A stretch of DNA of 64,000 nucleotides, taken from assembly GCF_963676685.1 (NCBI RefSeq), contig NC_092348.1, positions 16,629,531 to 16,693,530 of the forward strand, in the 5' to 3' direction. Made by a program: the position numbers and the translations under genes. The DNA is from Mytilus edulis. Its lineage: Eukaryota > Mollusca > Bivalvia > Mytilida > Mytilidae. Shown here piece by piece: positions 11,041 through 21,900 of this stretch. How positions within the stretch are numbered: position 1 is the stretch's first letter; every line of letters starts with the position of its first letter. A model generated the notes under the pieces. That model saw only the letters and a program-made list of their open reading frames with translations, made no database searches and had not been told where the DNA came from.

Positions 11041-12201
11041 GATTCATTTCCTCTTTCACTAAAATTATGAAGGGAGGACCGTGATTGTGGTGTGTTTCTT
11101 CTGTTCAAACTTATACCCTTTTGAGTTTCGTAACTCCCCTAAAATTGACCAAAAAAACACCATTTGACCCTAAATATTAAAGAGCAATACTATCCAAGTT
11201 ATATTGACAATAATGCACTGCAATCTAAATACTGCAGTTTTCCATAAATGTTTTATTCTCAATAATGACCACTAAAAGGTATGGGGAAAATCTGGAGTCA
11301 GAATTTTTTTTATGATTATCTGCCTAAACAGAATATGTTTTTTCATCAAATTGGGAATTTCAATATCTTTTTTTGAAGAAAAAACATAACCCCCCCCCCC
11401 CCCATAATTTGATTGATAGCGTTGACAATGTTGAGCTTTAACGGATATTTCGCATATATATAATTGGTCCGGTAAACAGACATAACAGGGATGAAAACGG
11501 TAACTTGTTTTTTTATTTGATGACTTGTGTTCTAAACCAACCATGCTTTTGACATATTTAAATTGTTACATTGGGTGATTTCGAACTTGACGTTACCCAA
11601 AATGCTTTCTTTTTTCATGTGTTTATTTGAAATACAAAACTTTACAACAAAAGACCCAACTGAGCAACACGAACATCACCAGAAATTTAGCATTAAAATG
11701 TGACGGAAAACTCAGTACTTTGAAACGAAGGATTTTAAGGTGAAAACTAGAGCTCCAGTCTGATTCAATCTATTTATGTGTCTATACAGCTATCTTGTTG
11801 AGATTGACTATTTAAGTCATACTTATCAGCATTTCATGTCAAAAGAGACTTCGTTATTATTTAATATACCTCTTGTTTTATGTTCCATTCGGTCATTCTG
11901 CTCCCCGAGTACTAAAGTATTTATATAAAAATCGGAAGATAAGGTACAGTTGCCAATGAGACAACTATCAACCAGGAAGCAAAATGCCGAGGATGCACAT
12001 TGATATAGGTCACAGTACAGAAATCAATGAGTAAAACACATACTCTATAGTAAAATACACGCCATTGGATGACAATGTATTTTGGTTTGAATGCTTCTGA
12101 TGAAAGTAAATCTAGAAAAGCAAATTTGAATGCAGTACATTAATTGAGATAAATTTTCATTTTATATAGTTTCCTATATATTGTACTTTAATTATAGATA
12201 G
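11041..12201. other. Lectin II intron 3, no gene
   Basis: This is paralogous to 29,240-30,433. It contains a poly-C run at about 11,392-11,403; the glycine run in the reading frame over it is an artefact of that run. At 11,940-12,010 lies a fragment of the common bivalve repeat with GCCAATGAGACAACTATCAA. Nothing else is recognised. Confidence 0.6.
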
Positions 12202-12936
12202 ATTATTGGTTAGGTAGAAATGATGAAGTTATTGAAGGAACATGGACATGGGTAGGCACAGATGCCCTTGTAGATTATGATGGCTGTTATCCAGGAGAAT
12301 CTCAAATGCAAGAGCAGAAAATTATATGGCGATTTATACGAGTGCTAATTATAATGTGGCCGATGCTCATTGCACAAATTTACTTAGATTTATTTGCGAC
12401 AAACCGTTAATATTGTTTGAAACTAATAGTCACGTACATTGTTGGTTTATAAACAAATTTTCTTTAAATGCTAATGAAACACATGAAGGATGAGTTTACA
12501 GCATATCTGAAAGATAATGAAACCAATACGTTTTGATAATCCATCTAAAAATATAGTAAAAGTGAACAGGAAAAGAGCAATGTAAGTAATATTTTATTTA
12601 ATCTTCGTACATTTCCTGGTTAGTGTTCATCCATAATACGTATTTAAATACAAACCTAATTTTTTACTTCAAGGTCGCCTATAAATGTTACCTATGAAGC
12701 GAAGATTAATGTACTAAACTTTATACATACAGGAATGCACACATTACAGTACAACAATAAACGTTTTATGCTTTTAAACTGCCGCATCATCACTTTTGTT
12801 TATGTAGTTATTACTTGTTCAATAAAGAGAAACGTGATATACTCACTTTTAAAGGAATTTGTTTTAGAATGAATTTTAACCATTTTCTATTTTTAGATAT
12901 CCGGAATCGGGACCAGGACATGGCATTGGAAAATAG

Positions 12937-14320
12937 AATTTTTTAATAAAGATACTGTGCTTTTCATCTTGATTTTATTTTATTTTTGACAAGGTCATAC
13001 ATTTTAAATTCTATGGTTAGAAAATGTATCCTTTTTAACCATTATGTCTGAGAGCGGGACTATTTTCGGTTTTTATAGGAGTTATAGGACTTTTACTGAA
13101 TGATATTTGTTCAACAATATCACATCAGGACAAACAATTTAATTTCTCATTAATAAATTACAGAGAACATTTCCCTACAGCCAAGTAATCGTTTTAAATA
13201 TCAAAATAGATTCCATAAATGTTTCCTCGTCTTCTGAGTGGCTTGGCAGACGCGAAACACCGATTAGATCAGAATCACACGGCTAATTATAATATAGACA
13301 TGAATTCAGTAATGATAAGCTTGAAGTCAGTATGCTGTCATTTTCATAACCATGGAACTTTAATTCAGCTACTCATAGGGTGAGATTTAAAAAATGAAAA
13401 AAAAGAAAAAAAAACTGCTGCTCGTATATTTCACTGACTATGTTTTTATTTACAATTGTTCTAGTCTGTTTATAGACACTCGTGTTTTGTTTAAAACTAT
13501 ATGGACCTCCAAATGTCTATTGTGTTTTTTCAGTCACATTATCATTGACTAATTTTACATATTACCTTTATTCATTTATGTTTTGGTTGGGTTTATTTTT
13601 TTTAATGACTTATGTAGAGACACGTGAAATGTCCTGTCCATGAATAAGAGCTTTGACGTGGAGTATCCGTATGGTTTTCCAGGTTATTTCCATCCACAGC
13701 TACGTCAAAACAGAAGGATATGTTTAATTGAGAGTTTCGTATTTGAAGAGTGACAGGCAAGCAAATGAACTATTTCAATAAGACGTTCATATGTAACCTT
13801 TCGCAATGCAAAATGTCTGCTCTTACCAAACACATCGTTTTTCCAATATCAACCTTTCCACTGTCTTTATAACGAAATGTACCAATGTAAGAAGATTATA
13901 ATCGCCTTTATTAGTATAAATACTTCTTATTGTATCGCACCTCACATAAGGAAATTTTTCCATGGATTCGTTATTTCCCAATACCGATAACGTTAAGATT
14001 GTTGTTTAAATGATATGATAATACCTTGAGAACTTTTCGCCCTGTACGATTTAACTTTATTTGAAAAATTTAAATGCAAACATAGGATATTGTAAATTTA
14101 GTCATGTTATCGCACAAGCCAGGTAGTTAAATATATAAAGATATGTATCTAAAATTTTTACTTTTGTCATTGGAACGTTAAAACAAATTTACTTTATTGC
14201 CATTGATTCGGAAGAATTTATTATCACAGTTACATGATGTACAAAAGAAGTATTGTGATGTATTTCTCGTGTGTTTGTTGGATTTATATAACTGCAGCTA
14301 AAAACCAGTGTCCTTTTTGC
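12937..14320 (+). pseudogene. Leader region and truncated start of a Toll-like receptor
   Basis: This is paralogous to the sequence leading into the intact receptor (38,129-39,540). At 14,225-14,320 the sequence encodes the receptor's signal peptide region (SCVCWIYITAAKNQC, compare 39,500-39,548) and then diverges near 14,320. The remaining receptor and the start of the next lectin are missing, which suggests one large deletion. An AATAAA at 12,945-12,950 belongs to the lectin II 3' end. There is no functional product. Confidence 0.7.
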
Positions 14321-14589
14321 CTATTTGTTCAAAATATTTTTTGAATTCTTTGCCTCTTTACATTTCAAAAATTTATACTACTCAGTATGACTTTTGTGAA
14401 TACAACACTCTTTATGCTTTATCTTATGTTCATGAAACTATGTACATTGTGTGAACCAAGCACTAAAATTTAAATGCAAGAACGACATTATGCTCACTTG
14501 ACAATACAGCGTGTTTTTTTGTTATTCACTTTTGTGCAAGGTATTTTTTAATCTTTGTTGATATGCTTCCAATCTTCGTTTAAAAAAAA

Positions 14590-16779
14590 AGTTTCTGTAG
14601 AAGCCATGAAGCTGAGTTAGCTTCAGTTCTGAATGCTGCGGAGAATGCCTACCTCAGATATTTTGCAGCTGCTTTTGGACACAGTAAGCCTTTGAAAGGA
14701 AGGAGTATTTCATATTTAATAGGGTTTCTTATCTATAAAGTTTCCTTGTAGATGTATACACTAATTCATACCGTCTCTTAAAAGGTCAAAAATAGAAATG
14801 GGAATTTCCAATTAATCTGTTTGTTAAAAATTTTTTAAAAATTTAAAAGGGCCATTAGCTGTCAAATTAATGTTCCCCTATTTAAATCGAATTCTCAAAT
14901 TTGATTTATAACATACTTAACTGTATTTCCAAATTAAAAAGTCTAAAATAAACGACTTACAATGCATGGTCTCGATAAAATGTATCAGCATTTCGTGTGC
15001 ATTTTAATCTAGACGCTATCTAATTAACTATCGAGGTGACATCCAAGGACTGCTGATGGTAATTTAAACTGATATAAAAATAGATATAGATATAAAAAAA
15101 AAGCGAACTCGAGCAATTTGATTTTTGTAGGTCTGTTTGATTTCGTATAATGGATTGAATTATTCTTATCATCATTTTTTCATATATAAGAATGAGTTTT
15201 TATAGATCGAATCAGTCAACTGAATGGTTTACCCTCATTTCACCTTTCAACAAGAATCTGTTCTGCAATTAGAGACATAATCGGCACTGTGTCAACTCCG
15301 CACTATACAGGCACAATAAAATGTCGTAAAATTGCAAAGTTATTTTTTATTGAGCTTTTAAACTAATGTTAACAAACCGAATCGCAAATTAAATACTAGT
15401 AGTTAGGCCGCACCAATAAATGTCCGCAACGATATACTATTTAATAGAATACTTGTGTAATTTTCAGATTCAAGGAAAATATGCATAGGAGTTGCCTAGA
15501 TTGGAGTAAAAAACAATGTCCTTGATACAAACGAAAGTGTACTATTTCAATGTAGAATCAGAGACTCACCTCCTGCGCCATAAACAAAGACACACTTAAA
15601 ACTATAAATATTGAATTAAAAATGAACGGATCGTGATTAGACGAAATTACCTCAATAATGAGTTATGTTACTGTGTGTTCCGTGTAAAGGAAGTTCATTT
15701 AAAAACTTTGTTATAAAGAATCTAGAATAAATGTTGAAAGAAATATTCTACACTATCCTGTATTTTTTGTTTAAGTTGAAATAATATTGTTCATCTTTCC
15801 ATAATGTTTGTTTAAATGGTATATGAACACTTAACTAGTGTTTTGGTTTCTTATAGTACTACAGTAAATTCTTTCATTGTTACATGTTTACAAAAGTAAT
15901 GAAGTTGGAAAAATCTACATAAAAAAGGATGGAATAAATTTAATTCCTTTTTACTATTCTTCGTTCACGTTTTCTAAAGGATAACCAGAATTAAAATCGA
16001 TGTCAAAAAACTTATTCTTAATTGTTCAGTTACAGACTGCGAAGAAACTACTAAGTTTAAACATATTTATTTATAATGGATTGTGAAACAAGTTTTGCAA
16101 CTTATATGAATCCCTCTCCACTTGGCTTTTCAATACTTTAATCGACGTTTTTTTACCCTCTACAACTAGTTATAAATGATACTTATTGACTGTGTATGCG
16201 TGGAATAGTAATCGTATTGTATCCCGAGGTGCAATAGTTGTCCTGAGGTGTAGCCAAGGCCAACAATTGTTCCAGAGGGGACATTTAATGTATCACTATT
16301 TTACGAATATTCAATTAGACATTGGTTTTTTTTATACCGAAAGAGACAACAGACAATTAAATCAACTACCGTAATAGAAATTTCAGAAACACAAACATAT
16401 TGTTTACCGTTTACATCATATGTATTATGAATGCTAATGCTATAATCTGCAATGCCACCAATCATACATATTATAGCTAAAACGCAATGTCCCAACTACC
16501 GCGATATTCTCAACATTCTTTCATCCCACAGCTGCAGTTGAAAGTATCCGAAACATAATGACGCTTGCGGTAAAATAGTTTCATCGAGGGCAAAAAGTTT
16601 TAAACTATTGATCTGTTTAGTATCAACGCTTGCAATTTAAAAAAAATGTAAATTTATTGTATTCTTCCTTTACATAGAAATGATAACTGCTGTATAAGTG
16701 ACATATTCGAATACATTTTATGCATATTTTTATTTTTAGATATCCTGAATCTGGTCCAGGACATGGTATTGGAAAATAG
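14590..16779 (+). pseudogene. C-type lectin remnant: orphan exons 3 and 5
   Basis: An exon 3 homologue at 14,590-14,683 reads SFCRSHEAELASV, then AAENAYLRYFAAAFGH, with a good donor (GTAAGC), but its acceptor AG has become AA. An exon 5 homologue at 16,740-16,779 still encodes YPESGPGHGIGK and a stop, with AATAAA at about 16,784. The exon 4 counterpart is gone: copy 2 lacks about 530 bp corresponding to 1,520-2,045, joining near 15,905. Exons 1 and 2 are also missing, apparently lost with the receptor body just upstream. Only two exons of the fourth lectin gene in the window survive. Confidence 0.8.
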
Positions 16780-17117
16780 AAATTTAATAAATGCACTATG
16801 CACAACCTCTTGCTTTTAATTTGAGTGTCAAGGACGTTTTTTTTTTATTAAATTGACAATATTCAATTATATTTGAAACATCAAGAACTTGTACACAAAT
16901 GTTTTTCCAGTATTTCATCATTTCGGCTGTTATATTTACTTCATACCTGTATGTATTTTCATTTATAAATGATTCCTCATGCACATGATGGAAGTTGATC
17001 ATTTCAATTGTTCGATTTGATAGCGGTTTAAAAGCTGGAAAGCTTGAATATGGGATGCATGTAAGTCTCCGATAAATCTAACACTTTAAGATTTGGGAAA
17101 GGTTCCAATTTTTAACA

Positions 17118-17386
17118 TTTTTAACATATTTGTTACGTTTGGAAGACGTGTTTTTCAACAGACTGTCGGAATTCCAATGAGAAACCAATTGTGTGAACCA
17201 TTTCTTACCGACATGTGTTTTTATTATTATGAGGCTGACTTCATTCAGGAACTTCTTAGGAAGAAAGATAAGAAATTCCGCTATATAGATAATGTTTTCT
17301 CACTAAACAATACAAAATTTCGGAACTATGTTGAACGAATCCATCCCATCGAACTAGAGATCATGATAGCTATTAGGAAGCTATTA
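17118..17386 (+). mobile_element. Old Penelope-like retroelement fragment, copy 2
   Basis: The translation includes NIFVTFGRRVFQQTVGIPM, YYYEADFIQELLRKKDKK, FRYIDNVFSLNNTKF and RKLLSR, all from the reverse transcriptase of the element at 7,143-9,990. The catalytic motif reads YIDN where copy A has YIDD. Internal deletions differ from those of the paralogous fragment at 3,284-3,700. It predates the segmental duplication. Confidence 0.82.
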
Positions 17387-17407
17387 AGCCGTGTCATTTT
17401 CGATTAT

Positions 17408-18055
17408 TAGGTCTTTCCGCGGAAATTACAGAATTGTTAGTTGTGACATGTCGTAACACGTAAAATTTTAGTTGAAAGGGTACGTAGACATTAAATGGGT
17501 GTTTTCTCTCCTATTATATTTTAAATTACACGAATGGTGATATAACTCATTTCTCATATATAATTAAGACCTAAGGTCTTCTGATTGGAGGTCCTTGGTT
17601 TACGACCTTTAAATTGAGCTCAAGGTCATAGGTAAATTTAACGTTCGAAACGCTGACCTGCGCTTTACCTCATATGTATACATGATAAAGCTATGGGACT
17701 GTTTGCATTAGGTTGCAAGCCATTTAATCTTGAAAAAGCCAACCACAAGTTACCTTGTGTAAACCGGAAGTAGTTATTTTTAGTACTTACTTAATATAAA
17801 AGTATATAGAACCATATATTTTTGGAATCAATGTCAAGTAAACTATCAAGCAATACCGGAGGTGACATTTTTCAAACCGAAGGTAAACAATTATCTCCCT
17901 TATTTATATCTTTTTGTATACAAACCATATAGTTTTGGAACCAGCTAACAATATGCTGTCATTTGACGCTGGGATTGACATGCAAAACTAAATTTTTATA
18001 TTTTTATATCAAAATAGATCCTTACTGGTGGAAATTCTGAACAACTGGTTTTTAA
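17408..18055. mobile_element. Unclassified insertion private to copy 2
   Basis: Copy 1 runs continuously at about 3,690-3,715 (CGTTTTCGATTATTTGTATG), while copy 2 has about 645 bp inserted between CGATTATT and TAGGTCGTTTTGG. The insert contains GACCTTTAAATTGAGCTCAAGGTCATAG, a motif I associate with bivalve dispersed repeats (shown here as two words: GACCTTTAAATTGAGC and AAGGTCATAG). No clear terminal repeat or coding sequence is seen. Confidence 0.55.
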
Positions 18056-18290
18056 TATGTAGGTCGTTTTGGTCAAGAATAAGTTCATTAATGTCTACAT
18101 GTAGATGTTTTGGAACCTCTTTCAGACTTCTGTTTGAATAATCGGCTGTCACGAATTTGTTTACTGCTCCTTCTGATTTCGACAGAACGTTCACGGTTTG
18201 CGATAAAAATGCAGAAAACGTTAAGAAGAATCCCACACGTATATCGATAGAAGTTCCCAAATTCATGCTTAAAAGTTATTATTCAATTAA

Positions 18291-20533
18291 GGAAGATTCT
18301 TTGCAGATAGAAAGATTTCCATTTATCTATTATTTATGTTGATATTACGAAAGGCAAAAAGTATATAGTGCCTTATTATGAGAAACCCATAGACTTCTTT
18401 AGACTGCAGATCTTTTAAAAGGAAAAATGTTAAATCTTCACTTAACACATATATAAATTCATTGAACAAAGTATATTGAAATTTGAAACCTTCTGTGTTA
18501 TATATTCAAACATAATTATATGACACTTTATTGGGTATAAATATAAGATGTATTTAAAATAGGTTAAATTTTTACATGCATTTTAAGTAGGTACATTTTA
18601 TAACTGAATTAATAAAAATATATTTTAAACATTGCCGTTTTTAAATGTCCTTGAAGGTTGCTATATACAAAATATCAGAATTTAGAAGATTTACCAAAGA
18701 CGTCCAAATGTCATGATACAATTAAAAAAAAAACCAAAACGTGCCAAAATATAAAAAGGACCACATTCTAAATTTGAATAGTTAAATATAGTGTGATAAA
18801 AACTTCCCACGCCCACTGGTACAGGGACATTAAAAAAAGGAGTCCATTTGGTAGTGTGTGACATAGTCATCTCAATCAAGTCAGAAAAGGATAACTAAAT
18901 ATCAGCCCCCATATTTTGAGAGCATCACTTTGTCAATTTTGCAACACTTTTAAAAGCAGTCTGATAAGGGTATATAAGAAGGCAAAATGTCTTATCTGAC
19001 CTCTGTTCAAGTGGTAACCCTTAATACAGGATAAGACAAAGATCTGTTTAGCCCTCATTTTATAAGGATGTTATAGTATGTTTCAGTTGCCTTTTTGAAC
19101 TACTTTGAAAAGACGCAGACTCAATTTAAGATTTATTTTTTATAGCTTAAAAGTAGAAAATCTATAAATTGTCATTATTTTACGACATACTTGTTTTAGG
19201 CGGCAAATCAATATATTCTGATTTAAAAAATGATTATGAAATGTATAACTCATATATTAATAGTAATTTACGTTTTTGCACATACATAGTGTGTAAAATA
19301 AACTTCCTAGTAATAGATTTTTGTTTTTTACAAGCCACGTATAAACATGTTCAAGTAGGGATTTCAAAACTATATATACATCGTATACGTTAATCCTGGT
19401 CCTAATAGTGCAAAGCATAATACTCATATAACATTATTACACATATGAATGGTGAAAAGTTTTCCTATCATACGATTTTTAATGTACTGCAAAAGCAGGA
19501 AACAGGATTACAACACTAAAGAATATGAATTTCCAAGAGTATTCATTGTAAAGTCATTTTGTCTCACTGAAATGTTTTAAAAATATTTTGTTCTTTGAAC
19601 CTATTGTATGAAAATACGTGTACATCATGCCGCTGTAATAATGAATTTAGAACTTGGATCATATCATAACAGGACTATAAGCAGTAATAAAATTAACGGT
19701 ACTAATTTTCTTGCACCAGATGCGCATTTCGACAATACATGTCTCTTCAGTGATGCTCGTGGCCAAAATATTTGAAATCCAAAGCTTATATAAAAGATGA
19801 AGAGCTATAATCCAAAAGGTCCAAAAAGTATAGCCAAATCCGTGAAAGGTACTTATATGGCAGATCTTCTATTTTTTCTCTCAATTAGGATGATGGTCTC
19901 CCTATTTTCTACCTTATGATTTGTTATAAACTCTATGAGGATTTTTTTTTAATTCCACAGGATTTTTGTCTGTAATGGAATCCTTTTGAATTTTAATAGA
20001 TTCTGTTGGAATTATGTTATCCTACATTGATATTTTATTACAAAAATATATCCAATAGGAAATCAAAATATCCACTGGAAAAGCTGTGTTTTCTCCGAAG
20101 ATATTTTGTATTTGTTCTAATGAATATTTTTATTCTAAGGAATATTAAAAATAGCTTATGGAATTAAGACTTTATCCTGTAGGATCTTTGGAAATCCTAT
20201 GGGAGAAAATAATATCAAACAGGATTTTTGCACAGTTTTCACTCGTATTGCTGAACCAGGCAAGTTATACCTTAATCAAATTTGGATTGTTGTATTATTG
20301 TGAAATTTGATTATGTTTCTGTTAAAAATGGGGTTCCGATTTGCTCTCATGCGCAGTGCATTTAAATCTGAGAAAAAAACGTGATTTCGAAGCAACCAAT
20401 GTGTTGATCAAAGAAAAAATGAAGACACGAGTTATCAGAAAATCAACGTTAATATCCAGAAATATATTCTCAGACACGGGTCAATAGTTATTATCTATTT
20501 GAATTTAACAATAATTTGTATATATGGATCACT
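18291..20533. other. Intergenic, paralogous to 3,901-5,480, plus private insert
   Basis: There is no gene. From about 19,700 the sequence is private to copy 2: 19,716-19,860 matches a bivalve dispersed repeat as I recall it (CCAGATGCGCATTTCGACAA), and 19,930-20,230 is rich in AGGATTTTT-type words in both orientations. No coding sequence is supported. Confidence 0.5.
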
Positions 20534-20941
20534 ACTTATATTGTGTAAGTGTGAGGTTAAATTATTTCATATTTTAACTGGCTAAGTGTGATCATGTCAT
20601 GATAGTGTGCTCGTCTAGTGTAAGTATGCTTGTTTCGTGAAAATATATGCCCCAAAAACCAATTTATATTGGTCTGAATCCGAACTAACCAGTAGTATTT
20701 GCACTTGCTCCCCAATTTCACTTGCTTAGCAGAAAAGTAGCAAATTCCAGTTTTCAATTCTGTTGTTTGAGCCACCCGAAACACGCTATCACGAGACGAG
20801 TATACTCCCACGAGACAAGCATACTACCACGAGACAAGCAAACTACCACGATACAAGCACACTACCTCTAGACGAGCACACTATCACGTGACCAATAAGC
20901 AAGTTTGAAATAATTTGACTTCAAGCTTACACAATATAAGT
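20534..20941. mobile_element. Fold-back element with internal minisatellite
   Basis: The ends are inverted repeats of roughly 80 bp beginning ACTTATATTGTGTAAG (left) and ending CTTACACAATATAAGT (right); inner arms share GATAGTGTGCTCGTCTAG. Between 20,770 and 20,875 there are about four tandem units of some 22 bp of the form ACGAGACAAGCATACTACC. The reading frame over it has no recognisable product. Absent from copy 1. Confidence 0.75.
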
Positions 20942-21012
20942 AATTCCAGATATATACATACAAATAGAAATCTTGAGTTCAAAAATCAAACACAGCCTTA
21001 TATGTATATATA

Positions 21013-21838
21013 CTGAGCCAAAAAGTTTAGCAACAAAAATGTGAAATTCTATTTTATTACAAAATCATAAAAACGTATAATGTTAATAATAAAAAAAAGG
21101 GATTATGACATGTCAGAAGCAACATGGATGTGTATCACTCACATTCATTAGGATTTTCTTTGTATGGAGCGCGGGAGGGTCAAAATGCGATAATGAATAT
21201 AGTGTTATTCAATATCAATTTCTCAGCCATGCCCTAAGTGCACCAAAGAAGGATAGGCAGGCACACCAACAGCTGCCCTTAGTCAATGCACTACCTTTGT
21301 GGCCGGAAAAACCTTGTCACGTGTTAACGAAAAGCAACGGTAGCGCTCCTCCCTTGACAATAGTTTTTTTTGGTCTACGAGATATCGACCTATCCTGTGC
21401 AGTTGCAATTTGTCGATATCTGTTTGTTTGTCTCTAAACTGTTGCTGTATGCACATTAAATCGAGCCACGATGTCAGCAACGCTCATTCCGGCATCAACC
21501 ATTCCAAGACCTTTCTGACGGTCATGTTCGGGGAGCCCTGGTTGACACCCCATGCAACTTTTTCAAAGGTGTATGTGTTTTTCTTATCAATGGTATGCTT
21601 CTGAACTTTAGTGAAAAAGAAATTTTAAATATCGTTTTAAAAGTACAGGAACAGAAGGTAAAACGTCAATTACACGTGCAAAGCTAAAATGGCGCGAAAT
21701 CAATCACCAGGAAAAAAGTACGTCTTTTTTAAATTACAGGTAAAACTAAGGATTATATTAATGATGTTTAAATATATTTTTTCCAGAAACAACAACAACA
21801 AAAAAGTTTTAAAAAAGTGCTAAACTTTTTTTGCTCAG
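21013..21838 (-). mobile_element. Degenerate Tc1-like DNA transposon
   Basis: TA duplications (21,011-21,012 and 21,839-21,840) flank inverted ends CTGAGCCAAAAAGTTTAGCA and TGCTAAACTTTTTTTGCTCAG. Copy 1 shows the empty site near 5,537-5,550. On the minus strand a transposase N-terminus is recognisable: GMSVADIVARFNVHTATV (helix-turn-helix), then a frame break and sequence resembling the second DNA-binding part (DRYR..LTRDKVFPAT). The catalytic half is absent and the element is only 826 bp. It is therefore an internally deleted, inactive copy. It ends 62 bp before the lectin III start codon. Confidence 0.85.
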
Positions 21839-21900
21839 TATATTTAATGCACAGGTCAAACAGGTTTATCTATCAATGTAGTCTTATCGTTCAGTTACGT
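21839..21900 (+). promoter_or_regulatory. Possible 5' leader of lectin III
   Basis: The 60 bp between the Tc1-like element and the ATG match 5,545-5,598 before lectin II. They contain ATCTATCAATGTAG (weaker TATA-like than TATTAATATAG in copy 1) and TCTTATCGTTCAGTTAC. Transcription start is not known. Confidence 0.35.

Larger units (their letters stand above)
5599..12936 (+). pseudogene. C-type lectin II, five-exon pseudogene
   Basis: The exons are at 5,599-5,654, 6,056-6,147, 10,879-10,971, 12,202-12,405 and 12,897-12,936, in the order of intact lectin III. Exon 1 encodes a signal peptide (MSTSVKYFALLCLFF) but is 2 bp shorter than in lectin III, which breaks the phase. Exon 2 has TAA at 6,073-6,075 and TGA at 6,082-6,084 where lectin III has CAA and TGG. 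Exon 3 is 1 bp short, and its donor is GC where lectin III has GT. Exon 4 has a 1-bp deletion in the PGE region, so the rest of the domain is out of frame, and its donor is GTTAAT. Exon 5 still reads YPESGPGHGIGK. Several independent lesions make a functional product very unlikely. The intron between exons 2 and 3 carries Penelope-like copy A. Confidence 0.88.
1..14320 (+). repeat. Segmental duplication, copy 1
   Basis: This block is paralogous, in the same order and orientation, to about 15,010-39,540. Anchor matches include 8-50 with 15,011-15,060, lectin exon 1 (5,599 and 21,901), exon 2 (6,056 and 23,938), exon 3 (10,879 and 29,080), exon 4 (12,202 and 30,434), exon 5 (12,897 and 31,127), and the leader into the Toll-like receptor (13,020-14,320 against 31,260-31,317, 35,847-35,992 and 38,129-39,540). 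The match is interrupted by elements private to one copy. Both copies share an antisense receptor fragment that carries an old Penelope-like piece, so that insertion predates the duplication. The identity was judged by eye, not calculated. The left edge is the window edge and is not a real boundary. Confidence 0.85.
16800..18290 (-). pseudogene. Antisense Toll-like receptor fragments, copy 2
   Basis: On the minus strand, 17,002-16,796 reads MINFHHVHEESF, then YRYEVNITAEMMKYWKNICV, matching the receptor region at 40,258-40,375. The stretch 18,266-18,009 is another receptor N-terminus: a signal-peptide-like stretch, then VTADYSNRSLKEVPKHL and NELILDQNDL, typical of an LRR N-terminal cap. Between them lie an old Penelope-like fragment and a 645-bp insertion. 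It is equivalent to 2,985-3,900 in copy 1. The gene order is inverted relative to the intact receptor, so this is a separate ancient receptor copy. Confidence 0.75.

Noticed and set aside
11272..11544. Minus-strand frame with a glycine run
   Set aside because: The run comes from a poly-C stretch; the rest is intron paralogous to 29,460-29,560 and is not conserved as protein.
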